From: Limnoperna fortunei
Taxonomy: Eukaryota; Mollusca; Bivalvia; Mytilida; Modiolidae
Direction of reading: 5' to 3'
DNA length: 64,000 nt
NCBI GenBank assembly: GCA_944474755.1
Contig: OX104117.1
Location: 80,080,926-80,144,925, forward strand
Made by a program: the position numbers and the translations under genes. Positions 27,601 to 41,300 of this stretch are shown piece after piece. Each line of letters starts with the position of its first letter. Position 1 is the first letter of the stretch. A model generated the notes under the pieces. That model was given only the letters and a program-made list of their open reading frames with translations, was not told where the DNA came from and did not search any database.

Positions 27601-29266
27601 TTATATTTTAAATGATTAGTAGATTGTTTGATTTTTGTTCTTAGTTCAATGTCTATGCTGAAGATGGAGCCACACCACCTGGGCGGAGTCAGACCATTCT
27701 GATGAATATAACAGTACTCCGTAACAACTTTACGCCACAGTTTATTAACTTACCGGGCAGTATTAGGATACAACCTTCACAGTCTGGAGTGTTCTTTACT
27801 GTACAAGCTACAGATAATGACCAACAGGTATGGAATAAACCCTGATTTCTTACAACTTAAGTCAAATCTCAGACTTAAGTTGTTTAACTACCGTAGCAAC
27901 ATCACAGTTCTGAAGTTTTGGTTGGCTAAAACAGAAATTCAAACTCAGTCTTAGCTAAGATTTTTTCCAGAAATCATATTCATCATCTGGCAGTTGTCAA
28001 ATTATTTAATGAGCATACTTTTTGTAACTTTTGCTGTAGGAATGTGCTATTATTAATAACTTTGAAAAAATATTTTACTCTCTGAACCGTTTTTGAGGAT
28101 ATTTAATACAAAATTTTAAAAATTTGGCATAAGACAATGGTACAATAAGTCAACATAGTGTAATTCTCATTGAATTTTATATTACCTGGTTATGTAATAT
28201 GTAATAGAGAGAAAAGACAGGGTTTCCCATGGAGGTGGCCAACTTGTGTACATCAGTAAAAATTTACTCTTTTCAAGAAAGAGCAATTTTGAAATAAGCA
28301 ATATTGAAACAATATGGATTGAGATACATCCAAAGCACAAGAAATCTTTTTTGCTTTGTTTTGCATATAGGCCACCAAGTTCTCCTAATTGACTGGATTG
28401 GTAATTTTGAAAAAGAAATAAAATTGGCCATTAATTATAACTCAGATATTGTGCTGCTTGGAGATTTTAACTTTAATTGGACCAATAAAAATAGCCTCCC
28501 TCAAAAATGGCTAGATTTAATAAATATTTTATTCATTACAACAGTTGATAATAGATCCAACTAGAGTAACTAGAGGATCATCCACTTTGATAGACCATAT
28601 ATATGTTACAAATCCTTATATGGTATCTGAATCACATGTAAGTTTTTATTCCATCAGTGATCACTATCCTATATGTCTTACAAGAAAAGAAAAGGTATCA
28701 GAGAAAAAAACCCTTCATACTAAGATAACATATAGAAACTTTCATAGGTTTTGTGAAGAAGACTTTCTCAATGATCTTTATAATACCCCTTTTCATACAA
28801 TTGAACATTCTTATGATAATGACCCTGCTAGTTGTCTTGAGATTTTCTATAATATGTTGAATGAATTGATAGATAAGCATGCACCTATTGTTACTAAAAG
28901 AGTAAAACAATATAGACAACCTGAGTGGTACAATAATGACATCACATGTGCAAGGAAAAATAGAGACAAATTTAAAGCCCTTGGTATGTGGGATAATTAC
29001 AAATTTTGGAGAAATAAAACTAAGTTGCTTATTGAAAAGTCAAAAAGAAAGTATTACAATGAAATGGTAAAAGACTCAAAGGATTCAAAGAAACTTTGGA
29101 ATTGTATAAATAGTTTAAATCCTGGAAATAGGAGAGAAACAACTTCTGAACTTAAAACAGATACACAAGAATATATAAGAAAGGATATTGATTTAGCAAA
29201 TACATTAAATAATTTTTGTCTCGCCTGCGACGAAAGTCGCTGGAGGCGAGACATATGTATGGGAAT

Positions 29267-29317
<51 letters not shown>

Positions 29318-32300
29318 TAAACACTTGACATCTTGCTTCATATCTTTGTAAGCCCAAGCCCTAGGTCCATCAAATTTGGTCCAGAGGTAGCTTATGATGA
29401 GTACTTGCCAGTCAGTCACCTGTCACCTGACCTTGACCTCAATTTCACGGTCCAGTGACTACGTTAAAGTTTTTGGGTTACGACAGTTCCTCTGTAACTA
29501 CGCATGGTAGGATGACAATATTTGGTGTATAGGTTGCTGATGACTAGTACATGACTGTCTGGTAGGTGTCACCTGACCTTGACCTCAATTTCACGGTCCA
29601 GTGACTACGTTAAAGTTTTTGGGTTACGACAGTTCCTCTGTAACTACGCATGGTAGGATGACAATATTTGGTGTATAGGTTGCTGATGACTAGTACATGA
29701 CTGTCTGGTAGGTGTCACCTGACCTTGACCTCAATTTCACGGTCCAGCGACTACGTTAAAGTTTTGGGGTTATGACAGTTCCTCTGTAACTACGCATGGT
29801 AGGATGACAATATTTGGTGTATAGATTGCTGATGACTAGTACATGACTGTCTGGTAGGTGTCACCTGACCTTGACCTCAATTTCACGGTCCAGCGACTAC
29901 GTTAAAGTTTTTGGGTTACGACAGTTCCTCTGTAACTATGCATGGTAGGATGACAATATTTGGTGTATAGGTTGCTGATGACTAGTACATGACTGTCTGG
30001 TAGGTGTCACCTGACCTTGACCTCAATTTCACGGTCCAGCGACTACGTTAAAGTTTTTGGGTTACGACAGTTCCTCTGTAACTACGCATGGTAGGATGAC
30101 AATATTTGGTGTATAGGCTGCTGATGACTAGTACATGACTGTCTGGTAGGTGTCACCTGACCTTGACCTCAATTTCATGGTCCAGCGACTACGTTAAAGT
30201 TTTTGGGTTACGACAGTTCCTCTGTAACTACGCATGGTAGGATGACAATATTTGGTGTATAGGTTGCTGATGACTAGTACATGAGTGTCTGGTAGGTGTC
30301 ACCTGACCTTGACCTCAATTTCACGGTCCAGCGACTACGTTAAAGTTTTTGGGTTACGACAGTTCCTCTGTAACTATGCATGGTAGGATGACAATATTTG
30401 GTATATAGGTTGCTGATGAATAGTACATGACTGTCTGGTAGGTTCCACCTGACCTTGACCTCAATTTCACGGTCCAGCGACTACGTTAAAGTTTTTGGAT
30501 TACGGCTGTTCCCCTGTAATTATGCAGGGTATGGTGACAATATTTTGTATACACGCCGCTGCTGATATTTAATGCTATTTACGTAATGCTTATGACGAAA
30601 TTTATTTTTGTTACTGATGCGGAATGCAGGCGAGACGTTTTTCTGTGTCCACACTTGTTTTACTTCATATACTGAAAATTTAAGCAGTAATAAAAACAAC
30701 CAAAATATCCCATTCTCAAATGAAAATCTTGAAATGTTTATTAAAAGAAGGCTCAATCAGTCTAATCATGATAAATTTGTAATCCCTCCAGTTCAAATAA
30801 ATGAGGTTTTTAATGAGCTTACAAACCTTAATGTAAACAAGTCCTCAGGGACAGATAATATTGGTCCCAAAATATTGAAGTTGTGTGCTGCTCATATTGC
30901 CTCGCCACTAGCATACATTTACAATAGAATAATTGATACAGGTATTTTTCCATCTGTGTTAAAAAATGCTAAGGTGACTCCGATTTATAAAAATGGTGAC
31001 AAAAAGCTACCAACAAATTACCGACCAATTTCAGTTTTACCAACAATCTCAAAACTTTTAGAGAAGCATGTGTCAAATAATATGCAAAATACAAATTATT
31101 ACACCCTGATCAGTCAGGGTTCCGTCCAAACCACTCTTGTCAAACAGCTCTTATAAATATTGTTGATAAATGGTTACATGAAATGAACAATGGAAATATC
31201 AATTTGTCTGTAGTTCTAGATTTTAGAAAAGCATTTGACGTTGTTGATCATACGTTGTTATGTCAGAAACTTAAGTTATATGGGTTTTCCCAAAATGCTC
31301 TACTGTTTTTTGAATCCTACTTAAACAACAGAACACAGCAAGTAAAGATTGGAAGTTCTTATTCTAAGCAGAACCTTATTAAATATGGTGTTCCACAAGG
31401 CTCTATTATTGGACCCCTTTTATTTATTATTTATATAAATGACCTACCATTATCTATTAAAAACTGTAAAACAGATCTATATGCAGATGACACCACCTTA
31501 CATAAGTCAGGAAAAGATCTTGAAGATCTTCAAGTCAAAGTACAGCAAGACTTGACAAATGTTGAACAATGGTGTGAAAGAAACAACATGTTTATTAATA
31601 CTGAAAAAACAAAATGTATGCTTATTTGCACTAAACAAAGACAGATGTCTTTAAACAATCAGCCACTGCTTTTAATTAACTCAGAAATTTTAAAATTTTC
31701 AGAATGTGAAAAACTCCTAGGTGTGAAAATTGACAAAAATCTTAGTTGGAAGGCCCAAATTGACAATATCTGTAAAAACATTTCCTCCAGAATTTACCTT
31801 TTAATAAAAATAAAGAAATTTTTAAACCATGCTGCTAGAAACACCTTCTATAATGGATACATTCTCCCCTTAATTGACTATTGCTGTGTTGTGTGGGGTG
31901 GTTGTGGAATTGATTTACTGTCAAGAATAGTTAAACTCCAAAAAAGAGCTGCTAGAGTAATTCTAGATGCTGATCCCTTTGCACCATCAGAACCTTTATT
32001 TAAAACACTGGGTTGGATGACTGTAGACAAACGAATCAAGTATCATAAATATTTGCTTATGCATAAAGTTATAAATGATGAAGCTCCAGTTTACCTTTCA
32101 AGCATGTTTAAGTTTTCTGATAACCCATACCCATTACGGAATAATAATTCAATGAAGAAATTAACAGTCCCAAGACCTAATATTGAGATGTACAAGCAAT
32201 CTTTCTTATATTCTGGTTCAAATTTGTGGAATGATTTACCAACAACTTTTCATAATGTACCAAACAAAAATTTGTACAAAACAAAAATAAAGAATTTTCT

Positions 32301-35300
32301 ACAATCACATTTCTAGATGTTATTTTAACTTGAATAAAACAGTTACCTTTGTATTGCATTATATGATAAAGAAAATTGATTGTATTGTTCTTATCATTAT
32401 GTTCACTTTTATATTACAATTGTATTTTGCAATTTTTACTGAGGGCCTCAGGGAAGATTAGTTTTACAAACTAACTGAGCTACCCTCTTGAAATAAAGAA
32501 TTTACTTACTAATTAGGAACAATTTTTTGAATATTTATTCAGCAGAAAATGGACTTTACCTTGTGTCAAAAATATTTACCCAATATGAACAAAAATTATG
32601 TTAATTATTTCTTGTTGAGTTTTCAAGCAGCAGACTTCTGACTATCAAGATTACAATTTAATTTAGTAAAAATAATATTTGACTAAGTTGAAAGTGCAAA
32701 AACCCTAATTATTCTATGTTTATTCCAGGTAGCAGATTTCCGTACAATAGATTATTACATCATCGGAGATGACAATGCAAATCAGCTGTTCACAATCAAC
32801 GTAAACGGAGGGGGAATTACAGTCCAAGGAAATCTGGCAGCCGATCCAGCTGAATACTACAGGGTCAGTTTAGTGGACAATCAGATTCATTATGAGTTCA
32901 TTACAATATTTATAAAATATTAGTTGTCTCCTTTTTATTAACCAACTGATGTAGCAACTTGCATCTTAATTTCTTATTAAATAGCACAAATAAATGCTTA
33001 AGATTTGTTTTCAAAATCAGGAATCTTAAATATTGTATCAAGGTTACACAAATTTGACTTATTTCTTCAATTTTTAGAGCACTTGGCAGATATTGAGTTC
33101 TATTACATGTCTCCTATCACTTGCAGCCCAAGTCAACTTTGGTCACCATTATTTTTGTATGTTTTTTTGTGTAACGCTGTTGATGTTTTAAGATTGGGAC
33201 TTGCCAAGTAATAGTCATTCTAATTACTGAGTTAAATCGATTATTTTTTTATTGTCAGTGTTGAGCACAGATTATATACTTTTGTCTCGCCTGCGACGAA
33301 AGTCGCTGGAGGCGAGACATATGTATGGGATTCCGGCGGCGGCGGCGTAAACACTTGACATCTTGCTTCATATATTTGTAAGCCCAAGCCCTAGGTCCAT
33401 CAAATTTGGTCCATAGGCAGCTTATGATGAGTACTTGCCAGTCAGTCACCTGTCACCTGACCTTGACCTCAATTTCACGGTCCAGCGACTACGTTAAAGT
33501 TTTTGGGTTACCACAGTTCCTCTGTAACTAAGGATGGTAGGATGACAATATTTGGTGTATAGGTTGCTGATGACTAGTACATGACTGTCTGGTAGGTGTC
33601 ACCTGACCTTGACCTCAACTTCACGGTCCAGCGACTACGTTAAAGTTTTTGGGTTACGACAGTTCCTCTGTAACTACGCATGGTAGGATGACAATATTTG
33701 GTGTATAGGTTGCTGATGACTAGTACATGACTGTCTGGTAGGTGTCACCTGACCTTGACCTCAATTTCACGGTCCAGCGACTACGTTAAAGTTTTTGGGT
33801 TACGACAGTTCCTCTGTAACTACGCATAGTAGGATGACAATATTTGGTGTATAGGTTGCTGATGACTAGTACATGACTGTCTGGTAGGTGTCACCTGACC
33901 TTGACCTCAATTTCATGGTCCAGCGACTACGTTAAAGTTTTTGGGTTACGACAGTTCCTCTGTAACTACGCATGGTAGGATGACAATATTTGGTGTATAG
34001 GTTGCTGATGACTAGTACATGACTGTCTGGTAGGTGTCACCTGACCTTGACCTCAATTTCACGGTCCAGCGACTACGTTAAAGTTTTTGGGTTACGACAG
34101 TTCCTCTGTAACTACGCATAGTAGGATGACAATATTTGGTGTATAGGTTGCTGATGACTAGTACATGACTGTCTGGTAGGTGTCACCTGACCTTGACCTC
34201 AATTTCATGGTCCAGCGACTACGTTAAAGTTTTTGGGTTACGACAGTTCCTCTGTAACCACGCATGGTAGGATGACAATATTTGGTATATAGGTTGCTGA
34301 TGACTAGTACATGACTGTCTGGTAGGCATCACCTGACCTTGAACTCAATTTCACGGTCCAGTGACTACGATAAAGTTTTTTGGCTAACGGCAGTTACTCT
34401 GTAACCATGCATGGTAGGATGACAATATTTGGTATATAGGTTGCTGATGACTAGTACATGACTGTCTGGTAGGTGTCACCTGACCTTGACCTTAATTTTA
34501 CGGTCCAGCGACTACGTTAAAGTTTTTGGGTTACGGCTGTTCCCCTTTTACTATGCATGGTATGGTGACAATATTTCGTATACCGGCCGCTGCTGATATT
34601 TAATGCTATTTACGTAATGCTTATGACGAAATTTATTTTCGTTACTGATGCGGAATGCAGACGAGACGTTTTTCTGTGTCCACACTTGTTATTATTATTG
34701 TAGGTCCGTGTGCGAGCTCAGGATCGTGGAAGTCCACCAAAGACAGCAACAGAAATATTGTTAGTCAATGTAACACGTAACCTCAATGCACCATTCTTTG
34801 CTAATGGACAAACTAATTATAATGCTGACATTCTGGAAACCCAGTCACCAGGTGTGGAAATAGTTGATGTGGACGCCAGTGATCAGGATACTGCAGTAAG
34901 GATAAATTATATGTTGCAATCAAGTGCCAGTCAGTTTTACTTAGATTCATTATACAGTGAAACTTCTCTAAACCGGACCCTTGGAAAACCGGTTTCCCCT
35001 TCAAATCGGCCTTTTTAAAAAGTCCCGGCCATTTCTCATTAAAGTTAATGTAAATTATCTTCACAAAACCGGCCACCTCTACAAACCGGACACCGGCCAC
35101 CTTTTTAAAGTTTTGGGTTAATTAACCAAGTAAATTTCACCCCACTTTACCGGCCGGTTATAAAAATTACCTGTCATAAATCACTAAAGAAACAAGGAAA
35201 TCATTACATAATAGTTCACCTTTGGAGGTCTTAATTAGTGTTAAGTGTTGTGTACACAAACAAGCATTATCCGTACATTATTTTGATGACCATTTAAGAG

Positions 35301-38300
35301 TAATTTATGACATTTTAGTGTGATCTTTGTCCAAGCTAATAAATTATGGATTGAAAATAAAAAAAAATGATTAACATCAATTAAATATCATTGAAACTAC
35401 GATGCCGTCCGGTAAATTTGTCCACATATTAAGCAGAAATTTTGCGGTTTGCGGTAACATCAAAATAATTTCTTCGATATTTATTAATAAATCTTTAAAA
35501 TAGATATAATTTGAACTGTATGCCTTTGAACTAATTTTAACGAAAAACAACGCTAAACACCACACAAATAAACGAAGCATGTGGCTTACGTATGTTTACA
35601 TCCGGTAAATCAGCTCATGAATATTAATGAGATGATTGTAAAAGTTGAATCATGTGGTTGCTTTTGTTTGGAATATTTCTTACAACAGGACGTAATTTTT
35701 CTTCAATTATACTAGTTGTATGATATTATTTGATATTTAGCTAAAATTTGCAATGAAATTCACAGTTGTTCAGTCTTTTAACAAACTGAAGACCACGCGT
35801 AATGTTCAGTTGGAAGATACGAAGAATAACGTTATTGAAAGTGGGCTGGTTTACTGTACAAGCGGAATCACCAAACTCGAGTGATCTATCGTTTTTTGTT
35901 AGAAGTGAACATTTCTCAGAAGCATTGCAATTGAATTTTTTTAACTTCTCTCAAATGAAACATGCTATGATAACTTAACAATAAAGTGAAATTGATTAAG
36001 GAACCCAACTCTGTACCCAATAGGGCGGTAACTGAAAATCACGGTAGATTTCACTAAACTTCATTAAACCGGCCACCTCTGTAAACCGGCCATTTTTCTC
36101 TGTCCCAGTGGCGGCCAGTTTAGAGAAGTTTCACTGTATTTAATTGTTGTAAAATAGATAATGTGTTACATAGTACTGAATTACCAAAGGTAGGCTAAAG
36201 AAGAAACAGTCTCCAACAGAAAACTTGGTGTAATAACAATGGCTAAACTTATCAGCTGTCTGCAATTTTTATTGTATTGACATAAAGATGTATGCTTCCA
36301 TGTCAAGGTATTGTTATGTGTTGACCTTTGAAAAGTCCTTCATTTAAAAAATAGTGCAACCAAGTCTATAGAATTTATGTGAAATTTATAAAATGATTGA
36401 TTTCTATGTGTTTACTTTTCATAGGGCACATTCCCTACTTGCGGTAAACAAGATTTATCTCCCATTTGCAGTGTTATCTGTTCTTTAGAGCAGGTACTTT
36501 ATAGTACATACTGTGGGTAAAAAGTAGTTTTTCTACAATATTTTTTTATTCACATATAGCAAAGCATCCGGTAAAATTTATTATGATATGCAAACTAATT
36601 CTGCAGTTTTTTTAGTTGTACTGGAAGAGTGATTTTTCCCTATCTGTTCAATACTAGATACCTGCTGTTATGAAAGACAACTCTTGCAAATTGGAAGTAA
36701 CTCTTGTATTCCAAAAATAGGGAATATTTCAGCTGTATTGATGAAGATATTGAAGAAAGACCTATCAATGAAGCTTAATCTAGTGTCTTGCATTTTTAAC
36801 AATATTGTCATTTTTATAATAACTCTTTTAATTTTTCTTTTTTTGTTTTTAAATTTTTATATAAAACATTCAAAAAGGTCATTTTGTTATGACTATTTTC
36901 TTGGCATGTCATTTTTATTTTATTTATCTTTGTAGCCTCCAAACAATCGATTGGTTTACACTTTGGTTGGCGACCCAATTGACCAGACATTTTTCCAAGT
37001 CAACCCAGATAGCGGAAAAGTTTCAGTTTTGCAGTATCTTATGAGTGATGCTAACAAAACACAACTTTATATTGTAAGTTTTATTGTGGCCTTCAAAAAT
37101 GGTCTGTATAATATAATGATAGTGTTTTCAGAAAATGTTGAAACTTTAGAACAAACGTTTTTAATTTACTGAACGATTACCCTTAAAATGGATTTAATCA
37201 AGTTAATTGTTTTTTGTTATTGGTTTTATTATTTTTCTAATCATCTTGTGAAATTTTGTAAGATACAGTGCAGTGCAGTTTTTAGCTCACTAGACTCAAA
37301 CTGTCTTCTATAGCTTCTTAAATTGGGTATATTTTAGTATTTTAGTTAAAAGACACTTTGTAAATTTTTTGTAATGTGTGTAATGTGATATTAAGTGATG
37401 GGGTTGGGGGTGCTGTGGAAGGTAGGGTTCAGCTGTGTTTGGCATTATAAGATTATAAGAATAATTACAATAATTGATATCTACAAATCATTAGTTCCCT
37501 TATGATAAATATTTTATTTCAGTTCAACGTAATAGTCAAAGACAGTGGCAATCCTGCATTAAGTGGCACCAACTCTGCCACAGTTACAGTTACAGTCCAT
37601 CGTAACTTAAACGATCCCAAACTAAACCTTCCTTCTTCAGCTACCATCACTAGAATGGCAAGCAATGGTGATGTTGTTGTCACTTTCAACCCCAGCGATG
37701 CAGACGACAGGGTATGTATTCACACAAATTGTTGGGTATTTGTAATCTGTAATTTTCTTGAGTTCAGAAACAATTTGCACAAATGTAATTTAAAACATTT
37801 AAATTTTGACAGATTGTTAAAGAGTAAACATAAGACCTAAAATAAAAGCCAATCATAATCACAATTTCTTCCGTAAATGGCCAATTTCTGGTACAGATGA
37901 CCCAGTACAGATGAGCTCATGCGCACACATCTGTACTTGCTGAGTCATCCAATCAAAACGCCAGAAACAAGAACGTTGTTATGGAAGCATAACAACCTTC
38001 TTTTATTACGTTCATTATTTCCGACGTTCCTATTGGACGTCAGAGACAATGGAGTCTAAAACAATGGAGTGTCTATAGTTATAGCGATGTGAAAGTTGTT
38101 GGTTTACGGAAGAAATAGGTACTTTCATACGTTTTTGGGAAAGTCCGTGTGAACTTTCACTCGTGATAGAAATTTTTATGTCTTTCGGCTCGTTTCGCTG
38201 CTCTCCACTTGCGAAAAGACATAAAATTTCTATCACTTGTGAAAGATCAACTGGTCTTTCCCAGAAACGTATGAAAGAACCTATAATTCTTCCATAAATG

Positions 38301-41300
38301 GCCGATTTCTGGTACAGATGACCCAGTACAGATGAGCTCACGCGCACACATCTGTACTTGCTGAGTCATCCAATCAGAAACGTATGAAAGAACCTATAAT
38401 TCTTTTATTATGTTCCGTTAGGTCATTTTTGTAATCAAACGTTCTGCTAATGATGGCAATTATAAAGAATGTTCTCAATTGTTATATAGGTCATACTTAT
38501 AGTATACTGTTTTGTGCAATCTAACTTTAGTCTTCAATATCTAAAGACATAATTTGTTTTAAAGGACAATTCTACAATCCTCAATAGAAATTTAACAGTA
38601 GGTATTTGTATGCAGAGATTACATGTATCATTACAAAATGGCATCTAATGATTGTTGACATTTTTGTCTGCTCAAAGACTAATGTTTGTTATGGCAAAGG
38701 GAATTATTGCCTGCTCAGACAAAATTGTGTGTTTCTGTTTCATCACAGTATGAATTTTTAGATTGCCTATTTCTTTTCTTAGTAGTTAGTTTTCCCACTC
38801 TGTATACATGATGGTTATGTTTTTGTGCAATTAACTTCTGCTACATTTTTTAACATGTACCCTTCCAACACATTGTAACCATTCTCCATTTATTAAGGCA
38901 CTTGCTTTGCAACTGGACCATTTCAGACTTTGCAATTTGTTTATGAACTGCCCTATATTTCTTTGTGGTTTTTGAAAACATGAAAAATCAAGATAGATTT
39001 GTTAATTTAAAAGTATTGAAATGTTTTAAACCCTTTAGAAACTACAGTAACCATTTGAAAACCTTGTTATATTTTTGTAATTGTTACAGCTACTATAATT
39101 AAAATATGCACACAATGTCAAATTTGTTTTATGAACTTCAGGCACCTTTCAACACCTTTACAACCCAAATGGTCGGAGATGGAAGTGCCACAGTAAACAT
39201 TTTCAGCCTTGTGGGCAATACCATCAGAGTTAACAATGCCCCAGCATTAGCCACAGATACTGCAGAAACTTATACTGTAAGTACTGATCAGTCATTAGAG
39301 TTAACAATGCCCCAGCATTAGCTGCAGATACTGCTGAAACTTATACTGTAAGTACTGATCAGTCATTAGAGTTAACAATGCCCCAGCATTAGCCACAGAT
39401 ACTGCAGAAACTTATACTGTAAGTACTGATCAGTCATTAGAGTTAACAATGCCCCAGCATTAGCCACAGATACTACAGAAACTTATACTGTAAGTACTGA
39501 TCAGTCATTAGAGTTAACAATGCCCCAGCATTAGCCACAGATACTGCAGAAACTTATACTGTAAGTACTGATCAGTCATTAGAGTTAACAATGCCCCAGC
39601 ATTAGCCACAGATACTGCAGAAACTTATACTGTAAGTACTGATCAGTCATTAGAGTTAACAATGCCCCAGCATTAGCTGCAGATACTGCTGAAACTTATA
39701 CTGTAAGTACTGATCAGTCATTAGAGTTAACAATGCCCCAGCATTAGCTGCAGATACTGCTGAAACTTATACTGTAAGTACTGATCAGTCATTAGAGTTA
39801 ACAATGCCCCAGCATTAGCTGCAGATACTGCTGAAACTTATACTGTAAGTACTGATCAGTCATTAGAGTTAACAATGCCCCAGCATTAGCTGCAGATACT
39901 GCAGAAAATTATACTGTAAGTACTGGTCAGTCATTAGAGTTAACAATGCCCCAGCATTAGCTGCAGATACTGCAGAAAATTATACTGTAAGTACTGGTCA
40001 GTCATTAGAGTTAACAATGCCCCAGCATTAGCTGCAGATACTGCTGAAACTTATACTGTAAGATCTGATCAGTCATTAGAGTTAACAATGCCCCAGCATT
40101 AGCTGCAGATACTGCAGAAAATTATACTGTAAGTACTGGTCAGTCATCAGAGTTAACAATGCCCCAGCATTAGCTGCAGATACTGCAGAAACTTATACTG
40201 TAAGTACTGGTCAGTCATTAGAGTTAACAATGCCCCAGCATTAGCTGCAGATACTGCAGAAAATTATACTGTAAGTACTGGTCAGTCATTAGAGTTAACA
40301 ATGCCCCAGCATTAGCTGCAGATACTGCAGAAAATTATACTGTAAGTACTGGTCAGTCATTAGAGTTAACAATGCCCCAGCATTAGCTGCAGATACTGCA
40401 GAAAATTATACTGTAAGTACTGGTTAGTCATTAGAGTTAACAATGCCCCAGCATTAGCTGCAGATACTGCAGAAAATTATACTGTAAGTACTGGTCATTC
40501 ATTAGAGTTAACAATGCCCCAGCATTAGCTGCAGATACTGCTGAAACTTATACTGTAAGTACTGGTCAGTCATCAGAGTTAACAATGCCCCAGCATTAGC
40601 TGCAGATACTGCTGAAACTTATACTGTAAGTACTGATCAGTCATTAGAGTTAACAATGCCCCAGCATTAGCTGCAGATACTGCAGAAACTTATACTGTAA
40701 GTACTGGTCAGTCATCAGAGTTAACAATGCCCCAGCATTAGCTGCAGATACTGCAGAAACTTATACTGTAAGTACTGGTCAGTCATTAGAGTTAACAATG
40801 CCCCAGCATTAGCTGCAGATACTGCAGAAAATTATACTGTAAGTACTGGTCAGTCATTAGAGTTAACAATGCCCCAGCATTAGCTGCAGATACTGCAGAA
40901 ACTTATACTGTAAGTACTGGTCAGTCATTAGAGTTAACAATGCCCCAGCATTAGCTGCAGATACTGCTGAAACTTATACTGTAAGTACTGATCAGTCATT
41001 AGAGTTAACAATGCCCCAGCATTAGCTGCAGATACTGCAGAAAATTATACTGTAAGTACTGGTCATTCATTAGAGTTAACAATTCCCCAGCATTAGCTGC
41101 AGATACTGCAGAAAATTATACTGTAAGTACTGGTCAGTCATTAGAGTTAACAATGCCCCAGCATTAGCTGCAGATACTGGTCAGTGTTATTATGTCTCCT
41201 GCATAGCAAAAGTAGACACCAAGAAATTCTTATGTCATTGCTAGGCTTCCTTTTTTCCAACAAGTCCTCAAAAATTACTTATAGTAATTTAACTTGCTCA

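Larger units (their letters stand above)
28200..32513 (+). mobile_element. LINE (non-LTR retrotransposon), 5'-truncated and broken
   Basis: Contains the end of an apurinic-type endonuclease, a linker and a reverse transcriptase, in the CR1/Jockey/L2 style (clade not proven). The 3' UTR ends CTTGAAATAAAGAATTTACT near 32513. Frameshifts in the endonuclease and before the RT core, 5' truncation and a nested element (29218-30659) show that it is dead. Confidence 0.9.

Noticed and set aside
29054..29419. Arginine-rich or proline-rich proteins on either strand
   Set aside because: They come from the (CGG)16 tract and the hairpin of the inserted element.
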